This document shows positions 1 through 8,125 of a stretch of DNA of 64,000 bases, piece by piece. Source of the DNA: Chitinophaga silvatica. Its GTDB lineage: Bacteria; Bacteroidota; Bacteroidia; Chitinophagales; Chitinophagaceae. The stretch covers positions 434,001-498,000 of the forward strand of contig NZ_QPMM01000007.1 of NCBI RefSeq assembly GCF_003419895.1, written 5' to 3'. A program made the position numbers and the translations under genes. How positions within the stretch are numbered: the stretch's first letter is position 1; every line of letters starts with the position of its first letter. Below the pieces are notes generated by a model. That model saw nothing but the letters and a program-made list of their open reading frames with translations, was not told the DNA's origin and made no database searches.

Positions 1-3
1 CTA

Positions 4-471
4 CTAATTAAATTTTCTCCTGTAATAGCTTCTTGCCCCCAATGAAACAGGGATTCCAAACACTACCATCAGTATTCCAATTCCAATTAAAATTGCCGGC
101 AATGGTAATTTTTGAAGAGGCAATTTGGTAAGTGGCAATACCAGATATTGCATAGTGCTGTATACAACAATTGCATATAACATACCTGATACTATTGGTT
201 GCTTCCTCAATACTTCCATCCTTTCATAGAGTAGAAAAAAGAGAATAGTAAAAGAATAGGCAATAATAAAGTGAAATAACAATCCTATCCAGGGCATTAC
301 CGGATTGCCGTTAAATGCTTCCTGTCCGAATGCCGCACTGGCAATTGCCGTAAGCATAGTGCGAACGCTGGATTGTGGATGGTTGTTTAGAAATTGTATG
401 GAAGCTGCAGTGATATCTAAAGTGCCGGCTATTAATCCTGTAATAGCTACAGCTCGGATGAAAGATGGCAT
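4..471 (-). CDS. Uncharacterised four-helix membrane protein
   Basis: A 155-residue protein with about four hydrophobic helices: near residues 5-25, 60-85, 92-115 and 122-145. It has no catalytic motif I recognise. The first helix starts almost at the N-terminus, and the chain ends in a basic tail (YYRRKF), which suggests a small inner-membrane protein. It diverges from the TetR gene, and the AT-rich 472-732 interval separates the two. It resembles the small membrane proteins often annotated as hypothetical in Bacteroidota. I infer no function. The ORF is intact, with a TAG stop at 4-6. Confidence 0.6.
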   Translation of the reverse strand: MPSFIRAVAITGLIAGTLDITAASIQFLNNHPQSSVRTMLTAIASAAFGQEAFNGNPVMPWIGLLFHFIIAYSFTILFFLLYERMEVLRKQPIVSGMLYAIVVYSTMQYLVLPLTKLPLQKLPLPAILIGIGILMVVFGIPVSLGARSYYRRKFN

Positions 472-671
472 TGTTGTAGATTTTGGTTATTTCAATTTAC
501 ATATTTTTAATAAGTATACATCCCTTTTCGCAGCCTGTTTTCTTTAAAAATTACCCCCTTTTATTATCTAATTATTAATAAATATTAAAATCTCCTTAAA
601 TAATTTTCATAATAAATTTATAATCAATCAATTTAAAATTATAAAAATAAAAATTTAAACAGTTGATTAAA

Positions 672-708
672 TAAACGATTGTTTAAATTAAACGTTTGTT
701 TAACTTTG
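672..708 (+). promoter_or_regulatory. Promoter with overlapping TetR-type operator repeats
   Basis: The Bacteroidota promoter is visible as TTG (679-681), a 19-bp spacer and the -7 box TAACTTTG (701-708), 25 bp before the TetR start. Two related 15-mers, TAAACGATTGTTTAA (672-686) and TAAACGTTTGTTTAA (689-703), sit 17 bp apart. Each is an imperfect palindrome, and they cover both promoter boxes. This is what an autorepressor operator controlling the whole efflux operon would look like. Binding itself is inferred. Confidence 0.75.
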
Positions 709-732
709 GCCCGTCAAATCTAAAAGTGGAAC

Positions 733-1365
733 ATGGAAGAATATAGTGAAAAACAGCTCTCGATACTAACAGTAGCAGAGCGGCTATTTGCCGATCAGGG
801 CTTTCATGGCACATCGGTGAGAGACATTGCGCAGGAAGCGGACGTAAATATTGCCATGATTTCCTACTATTTCGGTTCTAAGGATAAATTACTGGAATCG
901 ATCTTTAAATACAGGATGAGGGCATCGCAAAGATTTATTCAGGACTTATTGGTAAATGATAGCCTGAAACCGCTGGATAAGATATATGCCATGATCGACA
1001 GGTTCCTGAACAAGATGCTGGGAGAACAGAATTTCCAATGCATCATGAGCCGCGAACAACTGAACAGTGAGCAAAGTCCGGTTAGGGATCTTATCTGGGA
1101 GTTGAAAAGAGAAATGCTGGGCTTAATGCAACCTATCGTTACTGATGCCCAGGAAGCAGGAATTTTTCATAAGGATGTTGATATAGTTATGCTTATGACT
1201 TCATTGTTTGGCACTATTCATCAAATCATCCCGGCTCAAAAGCTCTTGAGAAATGATCCCGAATTTCAAAATCTCACTGAGGAAGAGTTTAAGGAAAACC
1301 TCAAACAAAGAGTAAGCATACATTTAAAAAAATTGTTCAAAGCAATCCTAACACATGAATTTTAA
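733..1365 (+). CDS. TetR/AcrR family transcriptional regulator
   Basis: A 210-residue regulator. The N-terminal helix-turn-helix (about residues 10-57) carries the family pattern, with AERLFADQGFHGTSVRDIA followed by ISYYFGSKDKLL. The rest is the all-helical ligand-binding domain. It is the first gene of a four-gene efflux operon and overlaps the TolC gene by 11 bp. The two palindromic repeats over its promoter point to autoregulation and repression of the pump until a toxic ligand binds. The ligand cannot be read from the sequence. Confidence 0.93.
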   Translation: MEEYSEKQLSILTVAERLFADQGFHGTSVRDIAQEADVNIAMISYYFGSKDKLLESIFKYRMRASQRFIQDLLVNDSLKPLDKIYAMIDRFLNKMLGEQNFQCIMSREQLNSEQSPVRDLIWELKREMLGLMQPIVTDAQEAGIFHKDVDIVMLMTSLFGTIHQIIPAQKLLRNDPEFQNLTEEEFKENLKQRVSIHLKKLFKAILTHEF

Positions 1366-2713
1366 AAGCATATACGCACGATTATATGCGCTTGCATCGG
1401 GGATCATGCTGATTTTTTTCTTTCAATCAGCAGCTGCTCAACAGAGCGTTAAACCGCTTTCGTTAAATGAAGCCATATCGCTGAGTATACAAAACAGCAA
1501 ACAATTAAAAGTAAGCCATGCAAGGGTAGACCAGGCCAATGCATCTCTCAAAACAGCCAATGAACGCCAGTTGCCGGATGTATCTGTAACAGGTTCTTAC
1601 CTCCGCCTCGCCCAACCAAACATTGATCTGAAACTTAACACCGGTAGTGGTAACGGTTCAGGGGGTAACGAATCGCCGAAAGTAAACAGCGCTGCCTACG
1701 GTATGGCTAATGTGTCTGTTCCTGTTTTCGCCGGAATGATGATCCAAAGCGGTAAGGAATCTGCCCGTTATCTCGCTCAGGCGGCTAAACTGGACGTCGA
1801 AAACGATAAGGAAGAAATCATTCAGAACACTATCTCCGCATACAGCAATCTTTACAAAGCTAAAGCTGCTGTGAAACTGGTAGAGGAGAATATCAAACAA
1901 TCAGACGAACGCGTTAGAGAGTTTTCGAACAAGGAAAAGAATGGATTACTCGCTCGTAATGATCTCTTAAAAGCTGAATTGCAACAATCTAACTACCAGT
2001 TAGCGTTAATGGATGCTGAAAACAACCTGAAAATAGCTAACCTGAATATGGATATTATGCTGGGCCTCCCCGATAATACCATCCTGGAAGTAGATAGCAC
2101 CATCTTTGTTGTAGATAAGTCCATCGATGCAAGAGGCGCTTCCGACTTCGAGCAACTGGCTTATCAGAATCGTAAAGATGCTGCTGCTCTGGGCTTAAGA
2201 GCTAAAGCTGCCAACGCTGGTGTAAAAGGTGCTAAAGGTGAATATTTTCCGTCTTTAGCTGTTACCGGCGGTTATGTGGCTGCCTACATTCCTAACGTAG
2301 TTACTGTAACCAATGCAATTACTGCGGGAGTAGGACTGAAATACAATTTATCTTCTCTCTGGAAAACTGGTTCTAAAGTTGAAAATGCAAAAGCTCAACT
2401 GGCTGAAGTAGAAGCTAACCAGGCCAAACTTGCTGATGCCATCCACCTGCAAGTAAACCAGGCATACGAAAATTATTTACTGAGTCGCAAGAAAATGGAT
2501 ACATATATAAAGGCCATTGAACAATCAGAAGAGAATTATCGTATCACCAAGAACAAGCATGATAATAACCTGGCTACAACTACAGACCTGTTGGATGCTG
2601 ATGTAGCCAATCTGCAATCTCACCTCAACTTCGCTTATGCTAAAGCGGACGCGCTGGTGGCTTATAACAAACTGTTAGAAGCAGCAGGTTTACTGGAATC
2701 CAACACCAAATAA
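1355..2713 (+). CDS. TolC family outer-membrane efflux protein
   Basis: A 452-residue outer-membrane channel subunit. It has a signal peptide (residues 1-28, ending SAAAQ) and two TolC-type repeats of long amphipathic helices rich in Ala, Gln, Asn and Lys. The usual closing pattern TTTDLLDADVANLQSHLNF lies near residues 403-421. It should trimerise into the exit duct for the HlyD-type adaptor and 14-helix transporter encoded next. Its start lies inside the end of the TetR gene, so translation is probably coupled. Length is normal for the family. Confidence 0.93.
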   Translation: MNFKSIYARLYALASGIMLIFFFQSAAAQQSVKPLSLNEAISLSIQNSKQLKVSHARVDQANASLKTANERQLPDVSVTGSYLRLAQPNIDLKLNTGSGNGSGGNESPKVNSAAYGMANVSVPVFAGMMIQSGKESARYLAQAAKLDVENDKEEIIQNTISAYSNLYKAKAAVKLVEENIKQSDERVREFSNKEKNGLLARNDLLKAELQQSNYQLALMDAENNLKIANLNMDIMLGLPDNTILEVDSTIFVVDKSIDARGASDFEQLAYQNRKDAAALGLRAKAANAGVKGAKGEYFPSLAVTGGYVAAYIPNVVTVTNAITAGVGLKYNLSSLWKTGSKVENAKAQLAEVEANQAKLADAIHLQVNQAYENYLLSRKKMDTYIKAIEQSEENYRITKNKHDNNLATTTDLLDADVANLQSHLNFAYAKADALVAYNKLLEAAGLLESNTK

Positions 2714-2738
2714 TACCAAACCAATAAATAACAAAGCT

Positions 2739-3869
2739 GTGGAAACGCAAACACAATCAAAACCTACTAACAATATAAACATGCAGGAAACTAACGCGCC
2801 TAAAAAGAGAAGCAAAGGGTTCATCATTGTACTGGCTGCGCTGGTACTCGGTGGCGGTGCATTTGGTATCACTAAATATATTCATGGTCAGCACCACGAA
2901 GAAACGGATAACGCGCAAATCGATGCCAATGTTAGCCCGGTGATTCCCCGCGTATCCGGTTATGTAAAGGAAGTAAGGGTTAAAGATAACCAGTATGTAA
3001 AGAAAGGTGATACCCTGGTTATTCTCGATAATCGCGATTATGCAATGAAGGTACAGCAGGCCGAAAATGCTTTGTATGCCGCTCAGGCCAACCTGGGTGC
3101 TGCTGAAGCTACTACCGCCGCTGCACAGGCCAATATCAGTTCTTCTGAAGCCAATATCGGTACTATAGACGCTCAAATTGAAGCGGCTAAAGTTAACCTC
3201 TGGAGAGCTTCTCAGGATTTTGAACGTTACAATAACCTGATCAAGGATCACTCGATCACTCAACAGGAATATGAACAGGCTTTGGCTGCCAAACAAACCG
3301 CTGAACGTCAGCTGGATGTTCTGGCTAAACAAAAAGCTGCTGCCAGCCGTCAGACTCATGTAGTTTCTTCTCAAAGTGGTGCTACCTCCAAGCAAATCAA
3401 CATTGCTAACGCTGGTATCAAACAACGCGAAACTGATGTGGCTGATGCTGAGCTGAATCTTTCCTATACTGTGATCACTGCTCCTGAAAATGGTGTATTG
3501 TCAAAAATCTACGTACAACCTGGTCAGTTCGTTGCTGCTGGTCAGTCACTGTTTAGCGTAGTATTAGATGCTACTCCATGGGTTGTTGCTAACTTCAAGG
3601 AAACGCAGCTGGCAAAGATGAAATTGGGTCAGAAAGTTTCTGTACATATCGATGCTTTTCCGGGTAAGGAATTAGAAGCTAAGGTTACTTCCTTTGCTCC
3701 TGCTACCGGTGCCAAATTCGCTTTACTGCCTCCGGATAATGCTTCCGGTAACTTCGTAAAAGTAGTTCAACGTCTTCCTGTGAAAATCGAGTTCACTAAC
3801 CCTGGTGATGAATTGGTAAAACAACTCCGCCCTGGTATGAACGTATTGGTTGACGTGCATCTTGATTAA
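2739..3869 (+). CDS. HlyD/EmrA-type membrane fusion protein
   Basis: The periplasmic adaptor of an EmrAB-TolC type pump. It has a short cytoplasmic basic segment, one membrane helix (about residues 28-48), a biotinyl-lipoyl half with VIPRVSGYVKEVRV, and a long Ala/Gln coiled coil (about 105-215). The second lipoyl half contains ITAPENGVLSKIYVQPGQ, and a beta-barrel domain ends in LRPGMNVLVDV. The coordinates use a GTG start at 2739. ATG 2781 is an equally plausible start and would remove 14 residues without touching any domain. It lies 25 bp after the TolC gene. Confidence 0.92.
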   Translation: METQTQSKPTNNINMQETNAPKKRSKGFIIVLAALVLGGGAFGITKYIHGQHHEETDNAQIDANVSPVIPRVSGYVKEVRVKDNQYVKKGDTLVILDNRDYAMKVQQAENALYAAQANLGAAEATTAAAQANISSSEANIGTIDAQIEAAKVNLWRASQDFERYNNLIKDHSITQQEYEQALAAKQTAERQLDVLAKQKAAASRQTHVVSSQSGATSKQINIANAGIKQRETDVADAELNLSYTVITAPENGVLSKIYVQPGQFVAAGQSLFSVVLDATPWVVANFKETQLAKMKLGQKVSVHIDAFPGKELEAKVTSFAPATGAKFALLPPDNASGNFVKVVQRLPVKIEFTNPGDELVKQLRPGMNVLVDVHLD

Positions 3870-3880
3870 TCATACATGAA

Positions 3881-4011
3881 TACAACAGGCTGGGAGTTAA
3901 TAATTAATGAAACCATGCAAATTCAATAGCAAAGGCTTTTAACATTAGTTTCATTATTTAATCAACAGACAGGGGTATACTCGTTAATTATTAACTCCGG
4001 GCCTCGTTGTA
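3881..4011. repeat. Nested inverted repeat between adaptor and transporter genes
   Basis: A perfect 15-bp inverted repeat pairs 3893-3907 (GGAGTTAATAATTAA) with 3984-3998. It extends outward with two mismatches and one bulge to about 3883 and 4010. Inside it, AATGAAAC (3906-3913) pairs with GTTTCATT (3948-3955). The 166-bp gap between two genes of one pump is nearly filled by this structure. It could be a small miniature element or an RNA structure that tunes the transporter relative to the adaptor. Neither reading is proven. Confidence 0.7.
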
Positions 4012-4035
4012 TTTCATTCAAAATATAAATGCTGC

Positions 4036-5616
4036 ATGCAACAAGAATCCTTGATAGAATACGGCTCGCGCAGGGTGATCATCACGATCACGGCTATATT
4101 TTGCGCGCTGCTGGAGATAGTGGATACCACTATCGTGAATGTGGCGTTGAATGATATGCGTGGTAACATGGGGGCTACGCTCAGCGAAATCGGATGGGTA
4201 ATTACTGCATACGCTATCGGTAACGTAATTATCGTTCCTATGACCAGCTGGTTATCTCAGCAATTTGGCCGACGTAACTACTTCGCAGCTTCCATTATTA
4301 TCTTCACCGCAGCTTCTTTCCTTTGCGGACAGTCAACCTCCATGTGGGAACTGATTATATTCAGGTTCATACAAGGTTTAGGCGGTGGTGCTTTGCTGGT
4401 AACTTCTCAAACAATTATCACAGAAAGCTACCCTCCCGAAAAAAGAGGTATTGCTCAAGCCATCTACGGTTTAGGGGTAATCATCGGTCCTACCTTAGGT
4501 CCTCCTTTAGGTGGTTTTATTACCGATAATTATAGCTGGCCTTACATCTTTTATATTAATATCCCAATTGGTGTTATCGCTACTTTGTTAACCTTACAGT
4601 TCGTTCGTAGTCCTAAATATGCTGAAAAGAAGGCTATTAATGAAATTGATTTCTTAGGTATCATTTTACTCGCGGTCACAGTTAGTTCTTTGCAATATGT
4701 ATTGGAACGCGGGCAGGAAGATGATTGGTTCAACGACCCTATTATTACCCTGTTGGCAGTAACCAGTGCTTTAGGTTTATTCTTCTTTATCTGGAGAGAA
4801 CTTACCTATAAGAACCCGATTGTGGAATTACGGGTATTAAAGAATGGAAACCTGAGAGTAGGAACCGTGCTTTCGTTTATCCTCGGGTTTGGATTGTATG
4901 GATCTACGTTTATCATTCCATTGTATACACAAAGTACACTGGGGTGGACGGCCACACAATCAGGTTTGCTTATGATTCCGGCGGCTTTAACCACGGCGTT
5001 TATGATGCCAATTATTGGTAAACTGCTGGAGAAAGGAGTACCGCAACAATATCTGGTGGCTTCCGGTATGTTATTGTTCTTTATATATAGCCTTTGGGGT
5101 TATTATATAATAACGCCTAGCGATACGGGTGCTGATGCTTTCTTCTGGATGCTGATCGTACGTGGTATTGGTATGGGTCTGTTATTTATTCCGATCACAA
5201 CGTTGGCACTTTCTTCACTGAAAGGACAACAGATTGGTCAGGGTGCGGCCTTCACAGGTATGATGCGCCAGTTGGGCGGATCATTTGGTGTGGCGCTGAT
5301 CACCACTTTTATCTCCAGGCAGAATGAGGTTCACCGTAATGTGCTGGTAGAAAAACTGGATACCAACAATCCGGATGTGATGAACCATGTAGGCGGAATG
5401 GCACACAGTTTTGCTTCGAAACCGGGTATGGACCCGGGTAAAGCATTAGGTGCGGCATATAAAGCGCTGGATTACAGTATAACCAAACAGGCGGCAGTTA
5501 TGTCCTATATGGATGCCTTCCTGTATCTGGGTATCATGTTCCTGATTTGTATACCATTTGTATTAATGGTAAAAGCTAAAAAAGCAGCTAAACTGGATCC
5601 GTCAGCTATGCACTAA
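4036..5616 (+). CDS. MFS multidrug transporter, DHA2 (EmrB-like) family
   Basis: A 526-residue, probably 14-helix major facilitator superfamily antiporter. It shows the loop 2-3 signature (QQFGRRNYF), the DHA2 segment FRFIQGLGGGALLVTSQTII, and an antiporter motif-C-like stretch GPTLGPPLGGFITDNYSWP. With the adaptor and TolC genes upstream it forms an EmrAB-TolC type exporter driven by protons. Substrate is unknown. DHA2 pumps of this kind typically carry hydrophobic drugs, uncouplers or bile-salt-like compounds. It is the last gene of the operon and is followed by a strong terminator. Confidence 0.94.
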   Translation: MQQESLIEYGSRRVIITITAIFCALLEIVDTTIVNVALNDMRGNMGATLSEIGWVITAYAIGNVIIVPMTSWLSQQFGRRNYFAASIIIFTAASFLCGQSTSMWELIIFRFIQGLGGGALLVTSQTIITESYPPEKRGIAQAIYGLGVIIGPTLGPPLGGFITDNYSWPYIFYINIPIGVIATLLTLQFVRSPKYAEKKAINEIDFLGIILLAVTVSSLQYVLERGQEDDWFNDPIITLLAVTSALGLFFFIWRELTYKNPIVELRVLKNGNLRVGTVLSFILGFGLYGSTFIIPLYTQSTLGWTATQSGLLMIPAALTTAFMMPIIGKLLEKGVPQQYLVASGMLLFFIYSLWGYYIITPSDTGADAFFWMLIVRGIGMGLLFIPITTLALSSLKGQQIGQGAAFTGMMRQLGGSFGVALITTFISRQNEVHRNVLVEKLDTNNPDVMNHVGGMAHSFASKPGMDPGKALGAAYKALDYSITKQAAVMSYMDAFLYLGIMFLICIPFVLMVKAKKAAKLDPSAMH

Positions 5617-5680
5617 CGGAAACGGTTCAACATAAAATATTGTTGCAATAACAGTGTAACAGTTGTAGGTTTAGGTAAAT

Positions 5681-5708
5681 AAGCCCCGATTTTAATCGGG
5701 GCTTTCTG
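5681..5708 (+). terminator. Rho-independent terminator of the efflux operon
   Basis: Stem AAGCCCCGAT (5681-5690) pairs perfectly with ATCGGGGCTT (5695-5704) around the loop TTTA. A T-rich tail TTTCTGTTTCT follows. It lies 64 bp after the transporter stop codon. Confidence 0.88.
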
Positions 5709-5719
5709 TTTCTCGGGTA

Positions 5720-5929
5720 TTTCTCGCAAAGACGCAAAGATTAATATTAAGGTACAGAGGATTTTTATTAAGGTTTTTAAGAATAAAAGCGAATGTTATT
5801 TAAGGACCATTAATTTTACTCTATCAATAAGTTAAATTATCAGTACTCTTAATAATATTCGCCATTTCTTAAAAACCTTAATAAAAATCCTCTGTACCTT
5901 AATATTAATCTTTGCGCCTCTGCGAGAAA
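5720..5929. repeat. Approximately 210-bp palindromic element, copy A
   Basis: The arms 5720-5783 and 5866-5929 are reverse complements. They have two mismatches near the tips and then a perfect 51-bp run (left arm 5733-5783). Both ends read TTTCTCGCA, followed by GCAAAGATTAATATTAAGG. The centre (about 5784-5865) pairs only partly. The element fills the space between two convergent genes (transporter + and Mpo1-like -) and ends 9 bp before the latter's stop. A second family member is at 19226-19438. No transposase is present. Confidence 0.9.
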
Positions 5930-5938
5930 CAACAGTTC

Positions 5939-6397
5939 TCAGATGGGAATACCGGCCTTACGATAAATGAAGCTTAGCAGCCACGCCGGCCCGATTAAAA
6001 GGAATTGTAAATCTTTAAAGAAAGAAGGTTTGGCTCCTTCTATTTTATGGCCAATAAACTGCCCTATCCAGGCCAATACAAATATTACCAGTGCCACCTC
6101 CCAGAGTACTAAGCCTGTTCCTGCTACCCATCTCCAAAGCCATAAACAAACCATACCAATGATAAGCATACCGGCAGCTAAAGACACCGAAAGCCTGGTA
6201 TAATAAATTATCAATAAAAGAAGGGCTATATGAGCCAGGGTAATATTTTCGTTGTGCAGGAAGGGAATAGGAACCGAATATAAAAAACCTACTATACTAA
6301 AAAAGATCGCAGGAACACAAATCCAATGTATGAGCTTATTGGTGTGGTTACGGTGACTACTTCCATATTCTTCCAGCCAATCATTCATAGATTTCAT
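5939..6397 (-). CDS. DUF962 / Mpo1-like membrane protein
   Basis: A 152-residue, about four-helix membrane protein of the DUF962 family (yeast YGL010w/Mpo1). The family signature is present: H-x4-N-x3-H in SSHRNHTNKLIHW near residue 15, and the C-terminal WIGQFIGHKIEGAKPSFF. Yeast Mpo1 is an Fe(II)-dependent dioxygenase that alpha-oxidises 2-hydroxy fatty acids using these histidines. A related role in membrane lipid or sphingolipid turnover is plausible here but inferred. It is a single gene facing the efflux operon, separated from it by palindrome A. Confidence 0.85.
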   Translation of the reverse strand: MKSMNDWLEEYGSSHRNHTNKLIHWICVPAIFFSIVGFLYSVPIPFLHNENITLAHIALLLLIIYYTRLSVSLAAGMLIIGMVCLWLWRWVAGTGLVLWEVALVIFVLAWIGQFIGHKIEGAKPSFFKDLQFLLIGPAWLLSFIYRKAGIPI

Positions 6398-6573
6398 AGC
6401 TCGATTGTTTAGTCTAATCTTAATATACTAAAAAAATCCTGATTCAGCTACGGAAGAGCTATCATATAAGAAAAGAATAGATGTTATAACGGAAAAGACT
6501 ATTGGATATTTTGCGGATTATCAATCTTCTATACAACGGAGACGCTACTACGAGAAAAAGATAACTAAAAGAA

Positions 6574-6605
6574 AACCCCCGTCACAAAGCTGTTTGACAG
6601 GGGTT
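6574..6605 (-). terminator. Orphan terminator-like hairpin acting on the minus strand
   Basis: The arms 6574-6584 and 6595-6605 pair over 11 positions with one mismatch and a 10-nt loop. Read on the minus strand the hairpin is followed by TTTTCTTTTAG, a proper U-rich tail. On the plus strand no T-run follows. No annotated minus-strand gene lies just to its right, so it may end an unannotated small transcript. Confidence 0.6.
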
Positions 6606-6649
6606 AGGCTATATTCGGTTGAGGCACATCGTTTAAGTATATACGAATA

Positions 6650-6703
6650 TTAACTTCGCATAGTTTCTAGTACAACAATCTGAAATGCTATCTTGTTTTT
6701 CAT
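6650..6703 (-). CDS. Possible 17-residue micropeptide
   Basis: A short minus-strand reading frame starts at ATG 6703 and stops with TAA at 6652-6650. It encodes MKNKIAFQIVVLETMRS. It ends about 45 bp before the orphan minus-strand hairpin at 6574-6605, so a roughly 100-150 nt transcript covering both is conceivable. I see no clear TAnnTTTG box in front of it and recognise no family. It may be chance. The space from 6398 to 6732 otherwise holds nothing I can identify. Confidence 0.2.
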   Translation of the reverse strand: MKNKIAFQIVVLETMRS

Positions 6704-6732
6704 TATACTGATTTATTTAAAAATTTAATCTT

Positions 6733-7620
6733 ATGGATACTATAGGCTTTATTGGAACAGGTCATTTAGGTTACCCAATTGCTGAAAATCTCATCAGAGC
6801 CGGATATAAGCTGAAGGTTTATAATCGCACTGCCTCAAAGGCAGAACCATTGAAGGCCTTGGGTGCTGAAATTGTGTCGAGCCCCGAAGCTGCTGCTACC
6901 AAAGGTGGTATTGTAATGAGCCTGGTTTCTGACGATGCTGCCGTTGAAGCAGTTAATACTGATGCTTTACTGAGTGCATTGGGGAATGGGGGAGTGCATG
7001 TTTCTATGAGCACCATTGGCCCGGAGGCAGCCAGAAAACTGGCCGAAAAATCCAAGGCTCATGGGGTGACCTATATTGCCGCCCCGGTATTTGCCAGACC
7101 GGAAGCTGCTGCCGCAAAAGTGGGAAATGCTGTGATCGCAGGTGAAAAAGGAGCAAAAGAACGTATTACTCCTTTATTACAGGCCGGATTTGCTAAGAAC
7201 GTCTTTGATCTGGGAGAAGACCCCGGCAGTGCCAATGTGTTGAAACTGATAGGTAATTTTATGATCGCAGCTTCAATAGAGCTGATGTCGGAAGCTTTTA
7301 CCCTTGCCGAAAAGAATAATCTGGACACCCGGGTTGTATATGAAATGCTGACTACCACACTTTTTGCAAGCCCGATATTCAGGAATTATGGAGGAATGAT
7401 CCTGGATCGTCAGTTTGCCGGAAACCCTTCCTTTAGCGCTGCTTTAGGGTTAAAAGATATTGATCTCGTATTACAGACGGGAAAGGCTACACTAACTCCG
7501 CTGCCAATGGCAGATCTGGTAAAATCCAGACTTCTGACAGTTTTGGCTCAGGGGGTAAAGGATGCCGATTGGCTGGCATTAGCTACTGGTGCAATGCACG
7601 ATGCCGGGCTTAAACCTTAA
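6733..7620 (+). CDS. NAD(P)-dependent oxidoreductase, 3-hydroxyisobutyrate dehydrogenase family
   Basis: A 295-residue beta-hydroxyacid dehydrogenase-type enzyme. The nucleotide-binding motif GFIGTGHLG lies at residues 5-13, followed by NLIRAGYKLKVYNRT. The catalytic lysine of the family is K171 in KLIGNFM, and the second half is all-helical. Members include glyoxylate/succinic-semialdehyde reductases and imine reductases; the substrate here is not evident. The 3' end overlaps the convergent HxlR regulator by 4 bp. DoxX lies divergently beyond that, so the three may form one redox-stress unit. Confidence 0.88.
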   Translation: MDTIGFIGTGHLGYPIAENLIRAGYKLKVYNRTASKAEPLKALGAEIVSSPEAAATKGGIVMSLVSDDAAVEAVNTDALLSALGNGGVHVSMSTIGPEAARKLAEKSKAHGVTYIAAPVFARPEAAAAKVGNAVIAGEKGAKERITPLLQAGFAKNVFDLGEDPGSANVLKLIGNFMIAASIELMSEAFTLAEKNNLDTRVVYEMLTTTLFASPIFRNYGGMILDRQFAGNPSFSAALGLKDIDLVLQTGKATLTPLPMADLVKSRLLTVLAQGVKDADWLALATGAMHDAGLKP

Positions 7621-7997
7621 TTTTCTACTGCCACCGGCAATGGGTCTTCTTCCTGTGGCCGGTGTGCTGCTCCCCAGTCGGATATATGCTGCAACAATGC
7701 TTCCATGCTGTAACCCAGCGTAGTAAGCTCATATTCTACTCTTGGAGGTACTTCAGGATACACAATCCTGGAAATCAAGCCATCGCTTTCCAATTCTCTT
7801 AATTGCAATACCAATACCCGTTCCGAAACACCTGTAATAGCCTTCTTAAGTTCGCTATAACGTAAACGCCCATCCAATAATTTCCATAGGATGCTTGGCT
7901 TCCAACGTCCACCAATCAACGATAATGTATAGGCAGTACCGCAATCGCCCCTTAACTGCCGCCCATTAATGGCATTTGAGGAATTCTCTTTTCTCAT
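7617..7997 (-). CDS. HxlR family winged-helix transcriptional regulator
   Basis: A 126-residue MarR-related regulator of the HxlR (DUF24) family. The conserved N-terminal cysteine is present in DCGTAYTLSLIGGRWKPSI, followed by LRYSELKKAI, VLVLQLRELESDGLI and the wing VPPRVEYELT. HxlR proteins commonly sense electrophiles or aldehydes through that cysteine and control a neighbouring oxidoreductase. It is divergent from DoxX and convergent with the oxidoreductase. The 128-bp divergent interval has several GTTAC/GTAAC repeats (about 8018, 8043 and 8061) that could be its operator. Confidence 0.92.
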   Translation of the reverse strand: MRKENSSNAINGRQLRGDCGTAYTLSLIGGRWKPSILWKLLDGRLRYSELKKAITGVSERVLVLQLRELESDGLISRIVYPEVPPRVEYELTTLGYSMEALLQHISDWGAAHRPQEEDPLPVAVEN

Positions 7998-8093
7998 AGT
8001 AAAAATATCAGCTTAAAGTTACAACATCCTGCTATAGTTAAGGTTACTGCTATACTCTGGGTAACTCTATAGTTTCCTCTGTAAAATTTACCG

Positions 8094-8101
8094 TAGGTTT
8101 G
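8094..8101 (+). promoter_or_regulatory. Bacteroidota -7 box for the DoxX gene
   Basis: TAGGTTTG matches TAnnTTTG exactly and lies 24 bp before the DoxX start. The expected -33 position reads TTTC rather than TTG, so the promoter may need an activator. Repeats related to GTTAC just upstream are candidate HxlR sites. Confidence 0.55.
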
Positions 8102-8125
8102 TTGTATTACTTAAATTTTTAAGAT

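Noticed and set aside
2757..3425. 222-codon open frame antisense to the adaptor gene
   Set aside because: It lies wholly within a clear HlyD-type gene, has low-complexity Ser/Phe/Leu composition and no domain. It is a shadow of the Ala/Gln coiled coil.
5720..5929. Complete insertion sequence
   Set aside because: The element is about 210 bp with no transposase frame and no visible target-site duplication. It is listed as a repeat instead.
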